NCBI RefSeq assembly: GCF_014262665.1
Contig: NZ_CP046883.1
Coordinates: 1,426,001 to 1,490,000 of the forward strand
DNA from: Corynebacterium anserum
GTDB taxonomy: Bacteria > Actinomycetota > Actinomycetes > Mycobacteriales > Mycobacteriaceae
DNA: 64,000 bases
Direction: 5' to 3'
Positions 32,556 through 42,713 of this stretch are shown piece after piece. Both the position numbers and the translations under genes were made by a program. Below the pieces are notes generated by a model. It made no database searches. It had not been told where the DNA came from and saw only the letters and a program-made list of their open reading frames with translations. The stretch's first letter is position 1; the number at the start of each line of letters is the position of its first letter.

Positions 32556-34481
32556 TTACTCCTCCTCGTCCTCGCCTGCCAGCGGTGCGGAGCTTGCAAC
32601 CTGCAACATGAAATCACGGTTGGTCTTGTTTTTACGCAGCTGCTTGATGAGCAGGTCAATGGCTGCCTGAGGGTCGAGCGCAGACAGAATACGACGCAGC
32701 TTGTGCATAATCCGTGCTTCCTCCGGGCTCAGAAGCAGCTCATCCTTACGGGTACCCGAAGGGTTGACATCCACAGCCGGGAATACGCGACGCTCTGCAA
32801 TCTTGCGATCAAGTTTCAGCTCAGCGTTACCCGTCCCCTTGAATTCCTCGAAAATAACTGTGTCACCAGCGGAACCAGTTTCCACCATGGCTGTCGCGAT
32901 GATTGTCAGCGAACCACCATTCTCGATATTGCGAGCCGCGCCTAAGAAGCGCTTCGGTGGGTAGAGGGCATTCGAATCCACGCCACCGGACAAGATCCGC
33001 CCTGATGCTGGCGATGAATTGTTGTATGCGCGACCCAGACGAGTAATGGAATCCAGGAGTACTACGACGTCTTTACCCTGCTCGACAAGGCGCTTTGCTC
33101 GCTCTACTGCGAGCTCAGCTACAGCAGTGTGCTCTCCCGGTGGACGGTCAAACGTAGAAGCAATGACCTCACCATTAACGCTGCGCTGCATATCGGTCAC
33201 TTCTTCGGGACGCTCATCCACAAGGACAACCATGAGATAGCACTCCGGGTTGTTCTTGGAAATCGCATTTGCGATGTCCTGCAAGATGGTGGTTTTACCG
33301 GCCTTGGGTGGGGAGACAATCAGTGCGCGCTGTCCTTTACCGATCGGCATAATCAGATCGATGACGCGTGTGGTCAATACTTTGGGCTCGGTCTCCAAAC
33401 GCAGTCGCTGATTAGGATACAGCGGGGTGAGCTTAGAAAACTGCGGCCTCTGAGCGGCTAATTCCGGAGTTAAACCGTTAACGGTTTCAACGGAATACAA
33501 AGGTGTGTACTTCTGACGGTTACGTCCGCGGTTGCCACGTCCTCCCCCATTTCCGCCGCGGTTATCGTTATTCTTCTGCCGAATAGCCCCGACGATAGCA
33601 TCACCATGGCGCATCCCGAACTTGCGCACCATATTGATCGGCACATACACGTCCGTCGCCCCCGCGTGGTATCCCGTGGTGCGGATGAAAGCCGTATTGG
33701 CATCGGCAAAATCAAGGATGCCGGCGACCGGGGTGAGCACAGGGGGCTCATTATTCTGCTTGTCCTGTTTATTGCCCTGGTTATCCTGGCCACGATGGTC
33801 GTTACCACGGCTATCGTTGCGGCCTCCGCCCTGATTGTCCTGGTTATTATCGCTACCTTGATTGTCCTGGTTGCGGTCACGCCCACGGTTGCGACGGTTG
33901 CGGCGGTTGCGGCGGTTACGGCGGTTACGCCCACGCCCCTGGTTATCGTCATCGTCGGAGTTATCAGCGCGGTTGCCAGTGCGATCATTACGGCCGTTGC
34001 TGCTAGCCCTATCCTCAGCATTATCACTGTTGTCCGAGGCATTGTCCTTATCTCCACGGTCAACACGGGAAACACCCGCATCTCCACGGTCAACACGGGA
34101 GACACCCGCAGCTTTATCCGCCCCCGTATTGGCTGAACCTGAGGCGCCCTCAGGGCTAGAATCACGATCCGTCCGGGCCACATGCGCCGCCCGGGTGTCC
34201 TGGCCTCCGGACTGCTCATCTGTTGCGTCGTCCACTGACGTGCGCGTGCCCCTTCGCCGCGTGGTCTGTACCCGCGTAGTTTTTGCCGGCTGGTCCGATA
34301 CTGGAGCGCCACCATTATGGGCGCGTCCCCCAGCAGTCTCAATAGCTGCGATCAAATCCCCCTTGCGCAGAGCAGAAGTGCCCTTCAACCCCTGAGCAAC
34401 TGCGATCTGACGCAATTCCGGCAACTTCAGAGAAGCCAAACCGTTTGTCTCGGCCCGGGTGAGAATATCCGACAGGCTCAC
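32556..34481 (-). CDS. rho: Transcription termination factor Rho
   Basis: Rho is the RNA-dependent ATPase that ends transcription. The C-terminal 420 residues are classical: RNA-binding domain, P-loop [23 protein letters not shown] and the Q/R-loop region. Before it lies a long actinobacterial insertion rich in Arg, Asn, Asp and Gln ([10 protein letters not shown] and [14 protein letters not shown] types), likely disordered and RNA-binding. I chose GTG 34481 (641 residues, [10 protein letters not shown]...) because AAAGGA stands 5 bases upstream; the frame stays open to 34736. Two tandem DNA repeats lie in the insertion. prfA follows after 2 bp. Confidence 0.97.
   Translation of the reverse strand: MSLSDILTRAETNGLASLKLPELRQIAVAQGLKGTSALRKGDLIAAIETAGGRAHNGGAPVSDQPAKTTRVQTTRRRGTRTSVDDATDEQSGGQDTRAAHVARTDRDSSPEGASGSANTGADKAAGVSRVDRGDAGVSRVDRGDKDNASDNSDNAEDRASSNGRNDRTGNRADNSDDDDNQGRGRNRRNRRNRRNRRNRGRDRNQDNQGSDNNQDNQGGGRNDSRGNDHRGQDNQGNKQDKQNNEPPVLTPVAGILDFADANTAFIRTTGYHAGATDVYVPINMVRKFGMRHGDAIVGAIRQKNNDNRGGNGGGRGNRGRNRQKYTPLYSVETVNGLTPELAAQRPQFSKLTPLYPNQRLRLETEPKVLTTRVIDLIMPIGKGQRALIVSPPKAGKTTILQDIANAISKNNPECYLMVVLVDERPEEVTDMQRSVNGEVIASTFDRPPGEHTAVAELAVERAKRLVEQGKDVVVLLDSITRLGRAYNNSSPASGRILSGGVDSNALYPPKRFLGAARNIENGGSLTIIATAMVETGSAGDTVIFEEFKGTGNAELKLDRKIAERRVFPAVDVNPSGTRKDELLLSPEEARIMHKLRRILSALDPQAAIDLLIKQLRKNKTNRDFMLQVASSAPLAGEDEEE
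33886..33930 (-). repeat. Five tandem 9-bp units inside rho coding Arg-Asn-Arg
   Basis: CGGTTGCGR/CGGTTACGS units repeat at 33886, 33895, 33904, 33913 and 33922. On the minus strand they code the RNR-type array of the Rho insertion. Variation in unit number between strains is to be expected from slipped replication. Confidence 0.85.
34051..34110 (-). repeat. Tandem 30-bp duplication inside rho
   Basis: The 30 bases 34051-34080 recur at 34081-34110 with one change (A/G at the 21st base). They code a duplicated [10 protein letters not shown]-type decapeptide. Near-identity suggests a recent duplication, and it keeps the frame. Confidence 0.9.
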
Positions 34482-34867
34482 AAAAGTCCTTTCACGTCGT
34501 CCTGCTCCACGTTGGCAGCGCGAACGACACGATAAGTAGAAAATCTTCAGGTGAATCTTTGAGCCCCAATCAGAGCGATCGACACGACCCTGATTTAGAC
34601 CCGAAGGAAAAATATTGTGGTGAAAAAGTGGCGTCGAATAAAAGAAGTAAACGCTCAACCACTCTTCGAGGCAACCTAGGGCGCTTGGCCAGCCACACAC
34701 AGAGTCCCTGCACACCCATTGCTGAGCATCAAACACATTCGTTGCTGAACAAGTAAACAGTGCAGAAAAATGTGAGGGGTGGTACTGCGCAGATGCGTGA
34801 ATCTCGAAGTTATGTCTAAGACTAGCACCTGTCCCCGCCAGAACCTACAACGGTAGGCTATAACACC
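34482..34867. other. Divergent region between rho and the acyl-CoA ligase
   Basis: This holds 386 bp with no separate gene. The rho-side part is open in the rho frame to 34736 but does not look like protein. On plus, TAGGCT at 34854-34859 is a good corynebacterial -10 only 8 bases before the ligase ATG, so the ligase mRNA may be leaderless or nearly so. The rho ribosome binding site AAAGGA is at the left edge. Confidence 0.45.
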
Positions 34868-36607
34868 ATGAAGTCGACCATGCAGGAGATCCCATTTTCT
34901 ATGTCGCGGATCCTCCACTTTGGAGCAACAGCCCATCGCCACACCACTGTCACCACCTATCTCGGCCGAAGACCCGAAGTCACAACTTATGGCGATATCG
35001 CAGCACGTGCTGGCGCGTTGGCCACAGGGCTCCGGGATGTGTTCGGAGTGGGCATCGGAGACCGTGTCGCTACCTTCATGGCGAACTGTTCTGAGCACCT
35101 GGAAAGCATGCTTGGCGTGGCAGCGATGGGGGCAATCTTCCATCCCCTCAACCGGTATCTCATGGACGACCAAATCATCCACGTAATCAACCACGCCGAA
35201 GATCGCGTCATCATCTGCGATCCTACTTACAGCGAACGCCTCGTCCCGATGCTGCGCCACTGCCCAACAGTGAAAGCCGTCATCCTCATCGGCGCGGATT
35301 TGCGCTCTGTCAATTCTGCCCGTGCCCTCGCCCGCGATCACAGACACAACATCACCGTCCGGGGCTATGAAGAGCTGTTGGATGGACGTAGTGTGGACTA
35401 TCCCTGGCCTGAACTTCCAGAAACTGCGCCAGCGGCAATCTGCTATTCCACTGGCACAGAAGGCGCTCCCAAAGGAATCGTGTACAGCCACCGTTCCATC
35501 TGGCTCCATGCTCTCTACCTACGTACCGCTGACTCCTTCGGCATACGTAACGGCCTGAAATTTCTCTGCTGCGTGCCCATTTACCACGTGTTGAGCTGGG
35601 GAGTTCCTATTTCCGCCTTCATGTGCGGCGCCCCCTTAGTGTTCACCGGCCGTTCTGATTCTTCCGAACATTTGGCTCACGTTATCGCCGACGCCATGCC
35701 CCGCGCAGCCCATGGGTCCCCAGCAATTTGGAGGAGCCTTCTGGAGCACTACAAAGAAAACCCTCCAGAAAGAATGACACTGCGAATCATCTACTCCGGT
35801 GGCCAACAGGTTCCACCTGCACTGATCGATTCCTGGGAGGAAATGTATGGTGTGGATATCATCCACACCTGGGGTATGACAGAAACCGGACCGGTAGGAA
35901 CCGTGGCACATCCGCCAGCTGGTGTCGCGGGCGAAGCGCGTGCGCGCTATCGCTATTCCCAAGGACGCTTTCCGGCCAGCATGGAATACCGCATCGTTGA
36001 CAAAAATGGAACCATCCTGCCGAATACGGACCGGACCGCTGGCGAGTTACAGGTACGGGGAAATTGTGTGACGGCGAGTTACTACCACTCCCCTGCCGCC
36101 GTACACGGAGGGTCGGCGTCGGTTTTCCGAGGTCAGCAGGTAGACAATGCAGAATCCCGGTTCACAGAAGACGGTTGGTTGCGCACCGGCGATATCTCCA
36201 CGGTCAACGAGGACGGATTCCTCACTGTTCATGACCGAGAAAACGATTCCATCCGCTCTGGCGGTGAATGGATCTACTCGGCCGCGTTAGAGAACTACCT
36301 CATGGAGCGTGGCGAGGTGGTTGAGGCCGCTGTGGTCGGTATTCCCAATGACAAGTGGGGACAGCGCCCCCTCGCCGTCGTGCGACTGAGTGAAGGACTC
36401 GTCGGAGACCGTGCAATGGCGGAACTGCTGCACGCTGCGGTCAGCAATGAAGTGCCACGCTGGATGGCCCCAGAGTATTGGACGTTTGTGAGTCGCATTC
36501 CCAAGACGTCGGTCGATAAATTCGACAAAAAAGACATCCGGCAGAGTTTTCACGATGGCGAATACGACATCATCAAACTACGCACCCCCGGCGAACGCGA
36601 AGAATAA
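34868..36607 (+). CDS. Fatty-acyl-CoA ligase / AMP-binding enzyme
   Basis: This adenylate-forming enzyme activates a carboxylic acid, probably a fatty acid, to its CoA thioester. It carries the P-loop STGTEGAPKGIVYSH, the A5 motif HTWGMTETGP, DGWLRTGDIS, and the C-terminal catalytic Lys region PKTSVDKFDKKD. The 579 residues fit medium- or long-chain FadD proteins. The ATG at 34868 has a -10 just before it; ATG 34880 is an alternative. It lies alone on plus between rho and thrB, two genes that are near neighbours in related genomes, so it may be a lineage-specific insertion. Chain-length preference is not predictable. Confidence 0.85.
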   Translation: MKSTMQEIPFSMSRILHFGATAHRHTTVTTYLGRRPEVTTYGDIAARAGALATGLRDVFGVGIGDRVATFMANCSEHLESMLGVAAMGAIFHPLNRYLMDDQIIHVINHAEDRVIICDPTYSERLVPMLRHCPTVKAVILIGADLRSVNSARALARDHRHNITVRGYEELLDGRSVDYPWPELPETAPAAICYSTGTEGAPKGIVYSHRSIWLHALYLRTADSFGIRNGLKFLCCVPIYHVLSWGVPISAFMCGAPLVFTGRSDSSEHLAHVIADAMPRAAHGSPAIWRSLLEHYKENPPERMTLRIIYSGGQQVPPALIDSWEEMYGVDIIHTWGMTETGPVGTVAHPPAGVAGEARARYRYSQGRFPASMEYRIVDKNGTILPNTDRTAGELQVRGNCVTASYYHSPAAVHGGSASVFRGQQVDNAESRFTEDGWLRTGDISTVNEDGFLTVHDRENDSIRSGGEWIYSAALENYLMERGEVVEAAVVGIPNDKWGQRPLAVVRLSEGLVGDRAMAELLHAAVSNEVPRWMAPEYWTFVSRIPKTSVDKFDKKDIRQSFHDGEYDIIKLRTPGEREE

Positions 36608-36613
36608 CTACAG

Positions 36614-36636
36614 CAGGGTCAACCACCCTGGATTTT
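36614..36636 (+). terminator. Terminator of the acyl-CoA ligase gene
   Basis: CAGGGT and ACCCTG pair around a 5-nt loop and are followed by GATTTT. It fills the 27-bp gap to the convergent thrB stop and its T-run touches the thrB stop codon. Confidence 0.5.
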
Positions 36637-37558
36637 AATCCACGCTAACTTCCACAGGGCCGGCTACATCGAGCTCGAGAATGCGAATGCCCCGCTTGCT
36701 AGCATCTGCCAACAAGTCTTTGTCTATCTCATCCGTGTGCAGCACCATGACGGTCGGTCCCGCACCCGATAGGAACGCTGGATAGCCCTGGTTGCGCAGG
36801 CGGTTCACCCACTCCGCTGTCACCGGAAGTACCTCTGCGCGATACGTCTGGTGTAGTCGGTCGCGGGTACCCTCCCACAACAATGAAGGATCATCACGCA
36901 ATGCCACGGTCATTACTGCGGTCCGCGAGACATTGAAACGCGCATCAATGTGGCTGACGTCGGTCGGCAGTACGCGGCGAACGGCTTCCGTCGACGCGTG
37001 GAAGTCTGGCACGAGAGCCGTGATTTTGATGTCCTTGTGGACTTCGATACGAGAGGCATAATACTGCGGAGCGGTGTGGCCATCGACCGGAATGTTGGTC
37101 CATGACACCACGGCATCGCCGAGAATGGATGCCGCCGCATTATCCGGATGCCCTTCGAAGGTCGACGCCAACTGGATCAACTTCCGGTTGTCCAAAGGAA
37201 AACCAGCGAGCCCGTTTGCTGCAGCCACCCCCGCGACTGCTGCCGCCGCGGACGACCCGAGACCACGCGATTGCGGGATGGAATTGTTGCACCGCACGCG
37301 GAGACCTCGTGCGGTCACGTCTGCGGCTTTGAGACCCTCACGCAGGGCGCGCACCACCAGGTGGCGCTCGTCGAGAGGAACTTCCCCTGCCCCTTCACCC
37401 GTGACCTCTACCTCGAGTCCAGAATCGATGACCTCGATATCCAGGTGGTCATATAGGCTCACAGCCAGGCCCAACGTGTCAAAGCCAGGTCCCAAGTTAG
37501 CAGAGGAACCTGGAACCTTAACGTGAACCTTCTTGCCTACGGGGATCTCAACACTCAT
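36635..37558 (-). CDS. thrB: Homoserine kinase
   Basis: ThrB phosphorylates homoserine for threonine synthesis. It is a GHMP kinase: the substrate loop [16 protein letters not shown] lies near the N terminus, the ATP loop is [13 protein letters not shown], and the C-terminal motif is [14 protein letters not shown] chose ATG 37558 (307 residues, [11 protein letters not shown]); the frame extends to 37639 but that stretch overlaps the end of hom. The gap to hom is then 20 bp, the known hom-thrB operon. thrC is not in this window. Confidence 0.96.
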   Translation of the reverse strand: MSVEIPVGKKVHVKVPGSSANLGPGFDTLGLAVSLYDHLDIEVIDSGLEVEVTGEGAGEVPLDERHLVVRALREGLKAADVTARGLRVRCNNSIPQSRGLGSSAAAAVAGVAAANGLAGFPLDNRKLIQLASTFEGHPDNAAASILGDAVVSWTNIPVDGHTAPQYYASRIEVHKDIKITALVPDFHASTEAVRRVLPTDVSHIDARFNVSRTAVMTVALRDDPSLLWEGTRDRLHQTYRAEVLPVTAEWVNRLRNQGYPAFLSGAGPTVMVLHTDEIDKDLLADASKRGIRILELDVAGPVEVSVD

Positions 37559-37578
37559 GATGGAAGACCTCGCCTCAT

Positions 37579-38913
37579 CTAGCTTTCCATGCGGATGACT
37601 GAGCGGATTTCCTTCACCGCATCCAGTTCCTTCAGACACGTCACTGTGCGGTCAAGATCGGCTTCTTTCGCAGTGTGGGTGATAACCACTAGGCGTGCGC
37701 CGTCATGAAGGCCTTCCTGCCGGACGGTCTTGATGGATACGGCATTGTGAGAGAAGACGTTGGCAACCTCTGCAAGCACACCCACTCGATCCGCGACCTC
37801 CATATCGAGATGGTAACGGGTATCGATACTGCCGAAGTCCGCGATAGGAAGGGCAGCGTACGTCGACTCTCCTGGGCCACGGCCGCCGAGCACAATGTTT
37901 CGAGCCACAGCAACCACGTCACCCAATACGGCGGAGGCAGTGGGCCCACCGCCTGCACCATTTCCGTAGAACATCAACCCACCAGCGGATTCCGCTTCCA
38001 CGAAGATCGCGTTGTAAGAGGCAGAGACGCTGGCCAACGGATGGGATAGGGGTACGAGAGCCGGATACACACGAGCGGAGACGGACTCGTTCCCCTCCTC
38101 ATCCTTCAGACGTTCACAAATCGCCAACAGCTTAATCGTGGAGTTGGCAGCCTTCGCCGCCTTAATGTCATCGGTGGTGATGTGGCGGATACCTTCTGTG
38201 TGCACATCGTCACTGGAGACACGGGTGTGGAAAGCTAGGGACGCTAAAATAGCTGCTTTCGATGCTGCATCGTAGCCATCGACGTCCGCTGTCGGATCAG
38301 CCTCTGCATAACCTAGTTCGGTGGCCTCCGCGAGCATCTCATCGTAGCTAGCCCCACGGTTGTACATCGCATCGAGGATGAAGTTTGTAGTTCCGTTGAC
38401 AATGCCCATCACTGCCTCGACCTTGTCGCCGGCCAATGAGCGTAGCAACGGCCCCACCACTGGAATGGCCGCAGCAACTGCGGCCTCGAAAAAGAGGTCG
38501 ACGGCAGATTTCGCAGCGGCTTCAGACAACTCCGCAGAATGAGCTGCGATCAGCGCCTTATTAGCAGTGACAACAGATTTTCCGGCTTTCAAGGCCGCGT
38601 TGACGACCTGGCGAGGGTAATCGATCCCACCGATGACTTCGATGACGAGATCAATGTCGTCGCGCTTCACTAAGCTCAGGGCGTCGTCGGTCAACAGGGC
38701 ACGATCCACTCCCTCACGTGGGCGCGAGAGATCGCTCACAGCAACACCGCGCACCTCGAGCCTTCCGCCAACCCGAGCAGCGAACTCGTCACCACGGACG
38801 TCGAGCAAACGCAGAACCTCCGCCCCCACGGTACCCAACCCCAGTAAGGCTACCCCGACAGTAGCGCCAGCACCCTTGCCTGGACGGACAGAGTAGGACG
38901 TAGATTCAGCCAT
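37579..38913 (-). CDS. hom: Homoserine dehydrogenase
   Basis: Hom reduces aspartate semialdehyde to homoserine, the branch point toward threonine and methionine. The 444 residues show the NAD(P) loop [25 protein letters not shown] and [22 protein letters not shown] around the catalytic Lys, and a C-terminal ACT domain ([20 protein letters not shown]) that in corynebacteria mediates threonine feedback. A GGAGA ribosome binding site precedes the ATG. A GlxR-like site lies about 100 bp upstream. Confidence 0.97.
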   Translation of the reverse strand: MAESTSYSVRPGKGAGATVGVALLGLGTVGAEVLRLLDVRGDEFAARVGGRLEVRGVAVSDLSRPREGVDRALLTDDALSLVKRDDIDLVIEVIGGIDYPRQVVNAALKAGKSVVTANKALIAAHSAELSEAAAKSAVDLFFEAAVAAAIPVVGPLLRSLAGDKVEAVMGIVNGTTNFILDAMYNRGASYDEMLAEATELGYAEADPTADVDGYDAASKAAILASLAFHTRVSSDDVHTEGIRHITTDDIKAAKAANSTIKLLAICERLKDEEGNESVSARVYPALVPLSHPLASVSASYNAIFVEAESAGGLMFYGNGAGGGPTASAVLGDVVAVARNIVLGGRGPGESTYAALPIADFGSIDTRYHLDMEVADRVGVLAEVANVFSHNAVSIKTVRQEGLHDGARLVVITHTAKEADLDRTVTCLKELDAVKEIRSVIRMES

Positions 38914-39008
38914 GGGTTTTCTCCAGATACGTTCGCGTCAGCAGGGATAAAATACTAGGCAAGTCTAACGCACCAAGCTCCCCGACGTGGCGCGCGGGAG
39001 GCCTTAAG

Positions 39009-39024
39009 TGCGATAGAGCTCACA
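39009..39024. promoter_or_regulatory. GlxR/CRP-like site upstream of hom
   Basis: TGCGATAGAGCTCACA matches TGTGANNTANNTCACA with two mismatches (positions 3 and 8). It is 96-111 bp before the hom ATG. A TTGGTG / 16 bp / TATTTT pair between them (minus sense, about 38946-38973) could be the promoter, but this is weak. Confidence 0.35.
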
Positions 39025-39176
39025 CCGTCGTAGGGCCGGGTCCGCTCATTCCAGGCGAAACTCTCAATGCACAGCACAGTGCGAACTCTCCGGTACACAC
39101 TAGTACCGACAAATGTGACCGATGCCTATTGCGCCCATAACGAGGCCGCAAGCTAGGCCTCAGGCCCGGCTCATGG

Positions 39177-40571
39177 TTAGGTCTCAAGCGACAGGACATC
39201 CTCAATGGTTTCGCGGCGGATCATCACCGCCGACTCACCGTCTTTCACAGTGACAACCGGAGGACGCATCATCATGTTGTAGCGAGAACTCATGGAATAG
39301 CAGTAGGCGCCGGTAGCTGCAATCACCAAGAGATCACCAGGGCGCACATCATTTGGCACCGGCAAATCATTGACAAGAATGTCACCCGATTCGCAATGAG
39401 AACCGACAATACGGCAGTGAACCAGGTCCCCCTCGACTTCGCGATTAGCGATACGCACGTCATACTCTGCCTGATACAGGGCAGGACGGATGTTATCGGA
39501 CATACCGCCATCCACGGAAATGTAGCGTCGAACGGTTCGATCCGACGTCTCCACATCCTTCACGGTGCCGACACGGTACACGGTGACCATAGACGGACCA
39601 GCAATCGCGCGGCCGGGCTCCACGTTCACCACTGGGCGAGGGACCCCCACCTTATACGAGGCTTCAGCGACTTTCTCCAACAGATTCGCCGCGACATGCT
39701 CCACATCCAATGCCTGCTGATCTGGCATGTAGGCGATGCCGTACCCACCACCGAGATCCAAAATGTTCAGCCGCTCCCCCTCCTCACGGGGCAGCTCCTG
39801 CAACAACCCAGCCCACATCTTCAGTAAGCGTTCCGCCGCCAAGACAAATCCCGCAGCATCGAAAACCTGAGAACCAACATGGCAATGCAAACCACGGAAG
39901 GAAAGATTCTTTGCATCTACGCAAGCCATGGCGGCGCGATACGCTGCACCAGAGGCCAAAGAGAAACCGAATTTCTGATCTTCATGGGACGTGGCGATGA
40001 ATTCATGGGTATCGACATGCACACCCGGAGTCACGCGAACCAAAACATCCTGTTCGCAGCCAACAGAAGTAGCTACATCGGATAAGAGAGAAATCTCCTG
40101 GAGAGAATCGATAACAATGAGCTCGACGCCGGATTCCACGGCCAGAGTGAGAAAATCACGAGACTTATTATTTCCGTGCACGGTGATGCGCTCCGGTGGA
40201 AAATCCGCGGCTAAAGCAACCTGCAGTTCACCTTGGCTCGCCACGTCAAGTGCGAGTCCTTCTTCAGCCACCCAACGGCACACTGTCTTGGAGATGAAAG
40301 CTTTCGACGCATAATGCACGCGCTGGCCACCCCCAAAAGCCTTAGCAAGCCGGCGGCAGCGACTACGAAAATCATCCTCGTCCAAGATAAAGGCCGGGGT
40401 TCCATAACGCTCAGCGATGTCCGTTAAAGGCACACCGGCCACGGACATCACCCCATCAGCGCGTCGCGCGGTATTACACGGATACACGTGGGCGGGAATG
40501 GCGTTGAACTCCTCAGTGGACTGCGTCCTTTGGCGCAATGGCACCGATGGCAGATGAACCAGTGGATCCAC
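39177..40571 (-). CDS. lysA: Diaminopimelate decarboxylase
   Basis: LysA decarboxylates meso-diaminopimelate to lysine. This fold-type III PLP enzyme of 464 residues has the cofactor Lys in VHYASKAF (K90), the [10 protein letters not shown] and GLHCHVGSQ strands, the [11 protein letters not shown] loop, [10 protein letters not shown] and the substrate Cys in [10 protein letters not shown]. It is about 20 residues longer at the N terminus than its C. glutamicum counterpart. GTG 40571 has AAAGGA upstream and follows the argS stop by 5 bp, the classical argS-lysA operon. Confidence 0.97.
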   Translation of the reverse strand: MDPLVHLPSVPLRQRTQSTEEFNAIPAHVYPCNTARRADGVMSVAGVPLTDIAERYGTPAFILDEDDFRSRCRRLAKAFGGGQRVHYASKAFISKTVCRWVAEEGLALDVASQGELQVALAADFPPERITVHGNNKSRDFLTLAVESGVELIVIDSLQEISLLSDVATSVGCEQDVLVRVTPGVHVDTHEFIATSHEDQKFGFSLASGAAYRAAMACVDAKNLSFRGLHCHVGSQVFDAAGFVLAAERLLKMWAGLLQELPREEGERLNILDLGGGYGIAYMPDQQALDVEHVAANLLEKVAEASYKVGVPRPVVNVEPGRAIAGPSMVTVYRVGTVKDVETSDRTVRRYISVDGGMSDNIRPALYQAEYDVRIANREVEGDLVHCRIVGSHCESGDILVNDLPVPNDVRPGDLLVIAATGAYCYSMSSRYNMMMRPPVVTVKDGESAVMIRRETIEDVLSLET

Positions 40572-40576
40572 TGTAT

Positions 40577-42241
40577 CTACATCCTTTCTGGAGCTGAAAC
40601 ACCAACCAAACCCAAGGCGTTGGCCAGAGTCTGGCGGGTAGCAGCGGCCAATGCCAAACGAGCTCGGAACACCGGAGCTGCATCAGCGCCCGTCGGTTCT
40701 TCACCCTTCGGCAGAATCTGACAAGAATCGTAGAAACGGTGGAATGTACCCGCCAGTTCCTCTGCGTAACGGGCGACACGGTGTGGCTCACGCAATTCCG
40801 CAGCCGTGGCGACAACCTTCGGAAACTCACCCAGAGTACGGATCAAGTCGCCCTCCCGAGGGTGAGTCAATAACGACAGATCTGCGTCCTCTGCTTCCAC
40901 ACCACAGTCCACAGCTTTACGAGCAAGGGAAGAGAGGCGAGCGTGACCGTATTGAACATAGAACACCGGGTTATCAGACGTCTGAGAAGCCCACAGATCC
41001 ATGTCAATATCCAAGGAGGAATCCACCGAGGAACGGATCAACGCGTAACGAGCCGCATCCACGCCGATAGCCTCGACTAGATCATCAAGGGTGATTACAG
41101 TACCTGCACGCTTAGACATACGGACGGCCTTGCCGTCCTTGACCAGATTGACCATCTGGCCGATGAGAACCTCAACCTGTTCGGGGTCGTATCCCAACGC
41201 TGCAGCAGCTGCCTTCAGGCGCGCAATATACCCATGGTGATCGGCTCCAAGCATGTATATACACAGATCGTGACCGCGCTCAATCTTGTCCACGATGTAC
41301 GCAATGTCTCCAGCGATGTAGGCGGCGTTGCCATCGGATTTGATGACCACGCGGTCTTTATCATCACCGAAATTGGAGGAGCGTAACCACCATGCACCAT
41401 CAGCTTCATAGAGGTTGCCATTAGCCTTCAACGTGCTAATGGCCCTGTCAACCGCACCGGACTCGAACAGGGAATTCTCGTGGAAGTACACGTCAAACTC
41501 AGTACCGAATTCCTTCAGGGTGCGCTTGATGTGGGCAAACATGAGCTCCACACCCTGCGAACGAAACAACTCGCGGGCGGCGGCCTCATCCAGTTCGGAC
41601 CAGTGTGGGTTGGCCTGCGCGACCTGACCGGCGATATCGTGGATGTAGTCGCCTCCATAGCCATCTTCTGGCGTCGGCTCACCTTTAGCCGCAGCGATCA
41701 GAGAATGAGCAAAGCGGTCTATTTGCGTACCGTGATCATTGAAGTAATACTCACGGGTCACTGTGGCGCCGCGAGCTGCTAACACTCGCCCAAGAGAATC
41801 TCCCACCGCAGCCCACCGCGTACCGCCCAAGTGAATCGGCCCAGTCGGGTTGGCTGAGACAAATTCTAGGTTGATGGACTGTCCCGCTAGTTCGTCACCT
41901 GTTCCGTAACCCGAACCAGCGGCCAGAATGTCAGCGACGATCTTTCCCTGCGCCTCGGCGGCCAACCGAATGTTAATGAAGCCTGGGCCAGCAACCGTGG
42001 CCTCCGCAATGCCTTCTTTCTCAGCGAGGGCATCAGCCAACCAGGTACCCAACTGGCGTGGGTTTGTACCGGCTCGCTTTGCTAACTGCATGGCAATGTT
42101 AGTTGCATAGTCACCGTGTTCTGGGTTACGTGGACGTTCAACAGTCGCTGGTTTTTCAACGACGCCACTATCCAAGTTCTGCTCGTCCAACACGCTACGA
42201 GCAACATCTGTAATTAAGGCGGAAAGTTCTGCAGGAGTCAC
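40577..42241 (-). CDS. argS: Arginyl-tRNA synthetase
   Basis: ArgS charges tRNA-Arg. It shows the N-terminal additional domain ([19 protein letters not shown]), the HIGH-like HLGG in [30 protein letters not shown], the KMSK-type VRMSKRAGT, and the anticodon-binding DALR domain. I chose GTG 42241 (554 residues, beginning TPAELSALI), in line with C. glutamicum ArgS; the frame could extend to 42265. No Shine-Dalgarno is visible. A short upstream frame overlaps this GTG (42238-42291). lysA follows after 5 bp. Confidence 0.96.
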   Translation of the reverse strand: MTPAELSALITDVARSVLDEQNLDSGVVEKPATVERPRNPEHGDYATNIAMQLAKRAGTNPRQLGTWLADALAEKEGIAEATVAGPGFINIRLAAEAQGKIVADILAAGSGYGTGDELAGQSINLEFVSANPTGPIHLGGTRWAAVGDSLGRVLAARGATVTREYYFNDHGTQIDRFAHSLIAAAKGEPTPEDGYGGDYIHDIAGQVAQANPHWSELDEAAARELFRSQGVELMFAHIKRTLKEFGTEFDVYFHENSLFESGAVDRAISTLKANGNLYEADGAWWLRSSNFGDDKDRVVIKSDGNAAYIAGDIAYIVDKIERGHDLCIYMLGADHHGYIARLKAAAAALGYDPEQVEVLIGQMVNLVKDGKAVRMSKRAGTVITLDDLVEAIGVDAARYALIRSSVDSSLDIDMDLWASQTSDNPVFYVQYGHARLSSLARKAVDCGVEAEDADLSLLTHPREGDLIRTLGEFPKVVATAAELREPHRVARYAEELAGTFHRFYDSCQILPKGEEPTGADAAPVFRARLALAAATRQTLANALGLVGVSAPERM

Positions 42242-42291
42242 AGTGCTAAAGAGTAGCAACTGCACTCTGGGTTCCTCGCGTTAGTGGTCAT
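42238..42291 (-). other. Possible 17-codon upstream ORF overlapping the argS start
   Basis: ATG 42291 opens a frame coding [16 protein letters not shown]-like residues (one AGG Arg codon) whose TGA overlaps the argS GTG as GTGA. The argS start lacks a ribosome binding site, so coupling to this frame is possible. The upstream ATG itself also lacks an obvious site, so this is speculative. Confidence 0.25.
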
Positions 42292-42577
42292 TAGTGTTGT
42301 CGTGGAGAAATACGATCGCTCAGCGTCGCTGGATGGGAATAGGTCGTGTCTCCACGCGCGCTCGTAGCCTAGGGGCTGGACGAGAGTTTTCTTTGGAGCC
42401 GCTCTGGATCCCTCTTGAACTGTTGACAGACCCTTTGTGCCCCCATTGCGTCTTGGAGTACAACCTGTCTTGACCAGTTGAAGAGGCCCATCGATTCAGT
42501 AGTTGCCGAGGCGGTGTCACAGTGTAGGAGACAACGGTGCTAGACTCATTTCCCGTATCGGCGCTTGGCCGCTACAC
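42242..42577. other. Divergent region argS / tRNA-Arg
   Basis: This holds 336 bp. It has the argS leader with an inverted repeat CGTGGAGA/TCTCCACG (about 42301-42354), a hairpin with T-rich tail on plus (42361-42394), and a -10-like TAGACT at 42541-42546, 31 bp before the tRNA, probably its promoter. No protein gene is visible. Confidence 0.5.
42361..42394 (+). terminator. Hairpin with T-rich tail upstream of tRNA-Arg
   Basis: CTCGT-AGCC, loop TAGG, GGCT-(GG)-ACGAG folds as a 9-bp stem with a two-base bulge and is followed by AGTTTTCTTT. It looks like a plus-strand terminator, though no plus-strand gene precedes it; it may stop antisense transcription or act in the argS leader. Confidence 0.3.
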
Positions 42578-42650
42578 GCCCTCGTAGCTCAGGGGATAGA
42601 GCACTGGTTTCCGGTACCAGGGGTCGGAGGTTCGAATCCTCTCGAGGGCG
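42578..42650 (+). tRNA. tRNA-Arg (anticodon CCG)
   Basis: The cloverleaf is complete in 73 nt without CCA: acceptor GCCCTCG/CGAGGGC, D arm GCTC...GAGC, anticodon arm CTGGT-TTCCGGT-ACCAG with anticodon CCG, T arm GGAGG-TTCGAAT-CCTCT, and discriminator G. It reads CGG codons. It lies between argS, whose enzyme charges it, and the Rad50-like gene. No integrated element is seen at its 3' end. Confidence 0.97.
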
Positions 42651-42713
42651 CTTTGCTGTTTCTCACCCCTTTCCCCGCCAGGGACATCGGACGCGGTCGT
42701 AGTCCAAAGTAAG

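Noticed and set aside
36635-38913. Absence of thrC next to hom-thrB as a gene loss
   Set aside because: In corynebacteria thrC commonly lies elsewhere, so its absence here is ordinary.
42361-42384. Sequence resembling the 5' part of the nearby tRNA-Arg, a possible tRNA remnant or attachment site
   Set aside because: The likeness covers only about 15 bases and the segment folds better as a hairpin with a T-rich tail; no integrase or flanking duplication is present.
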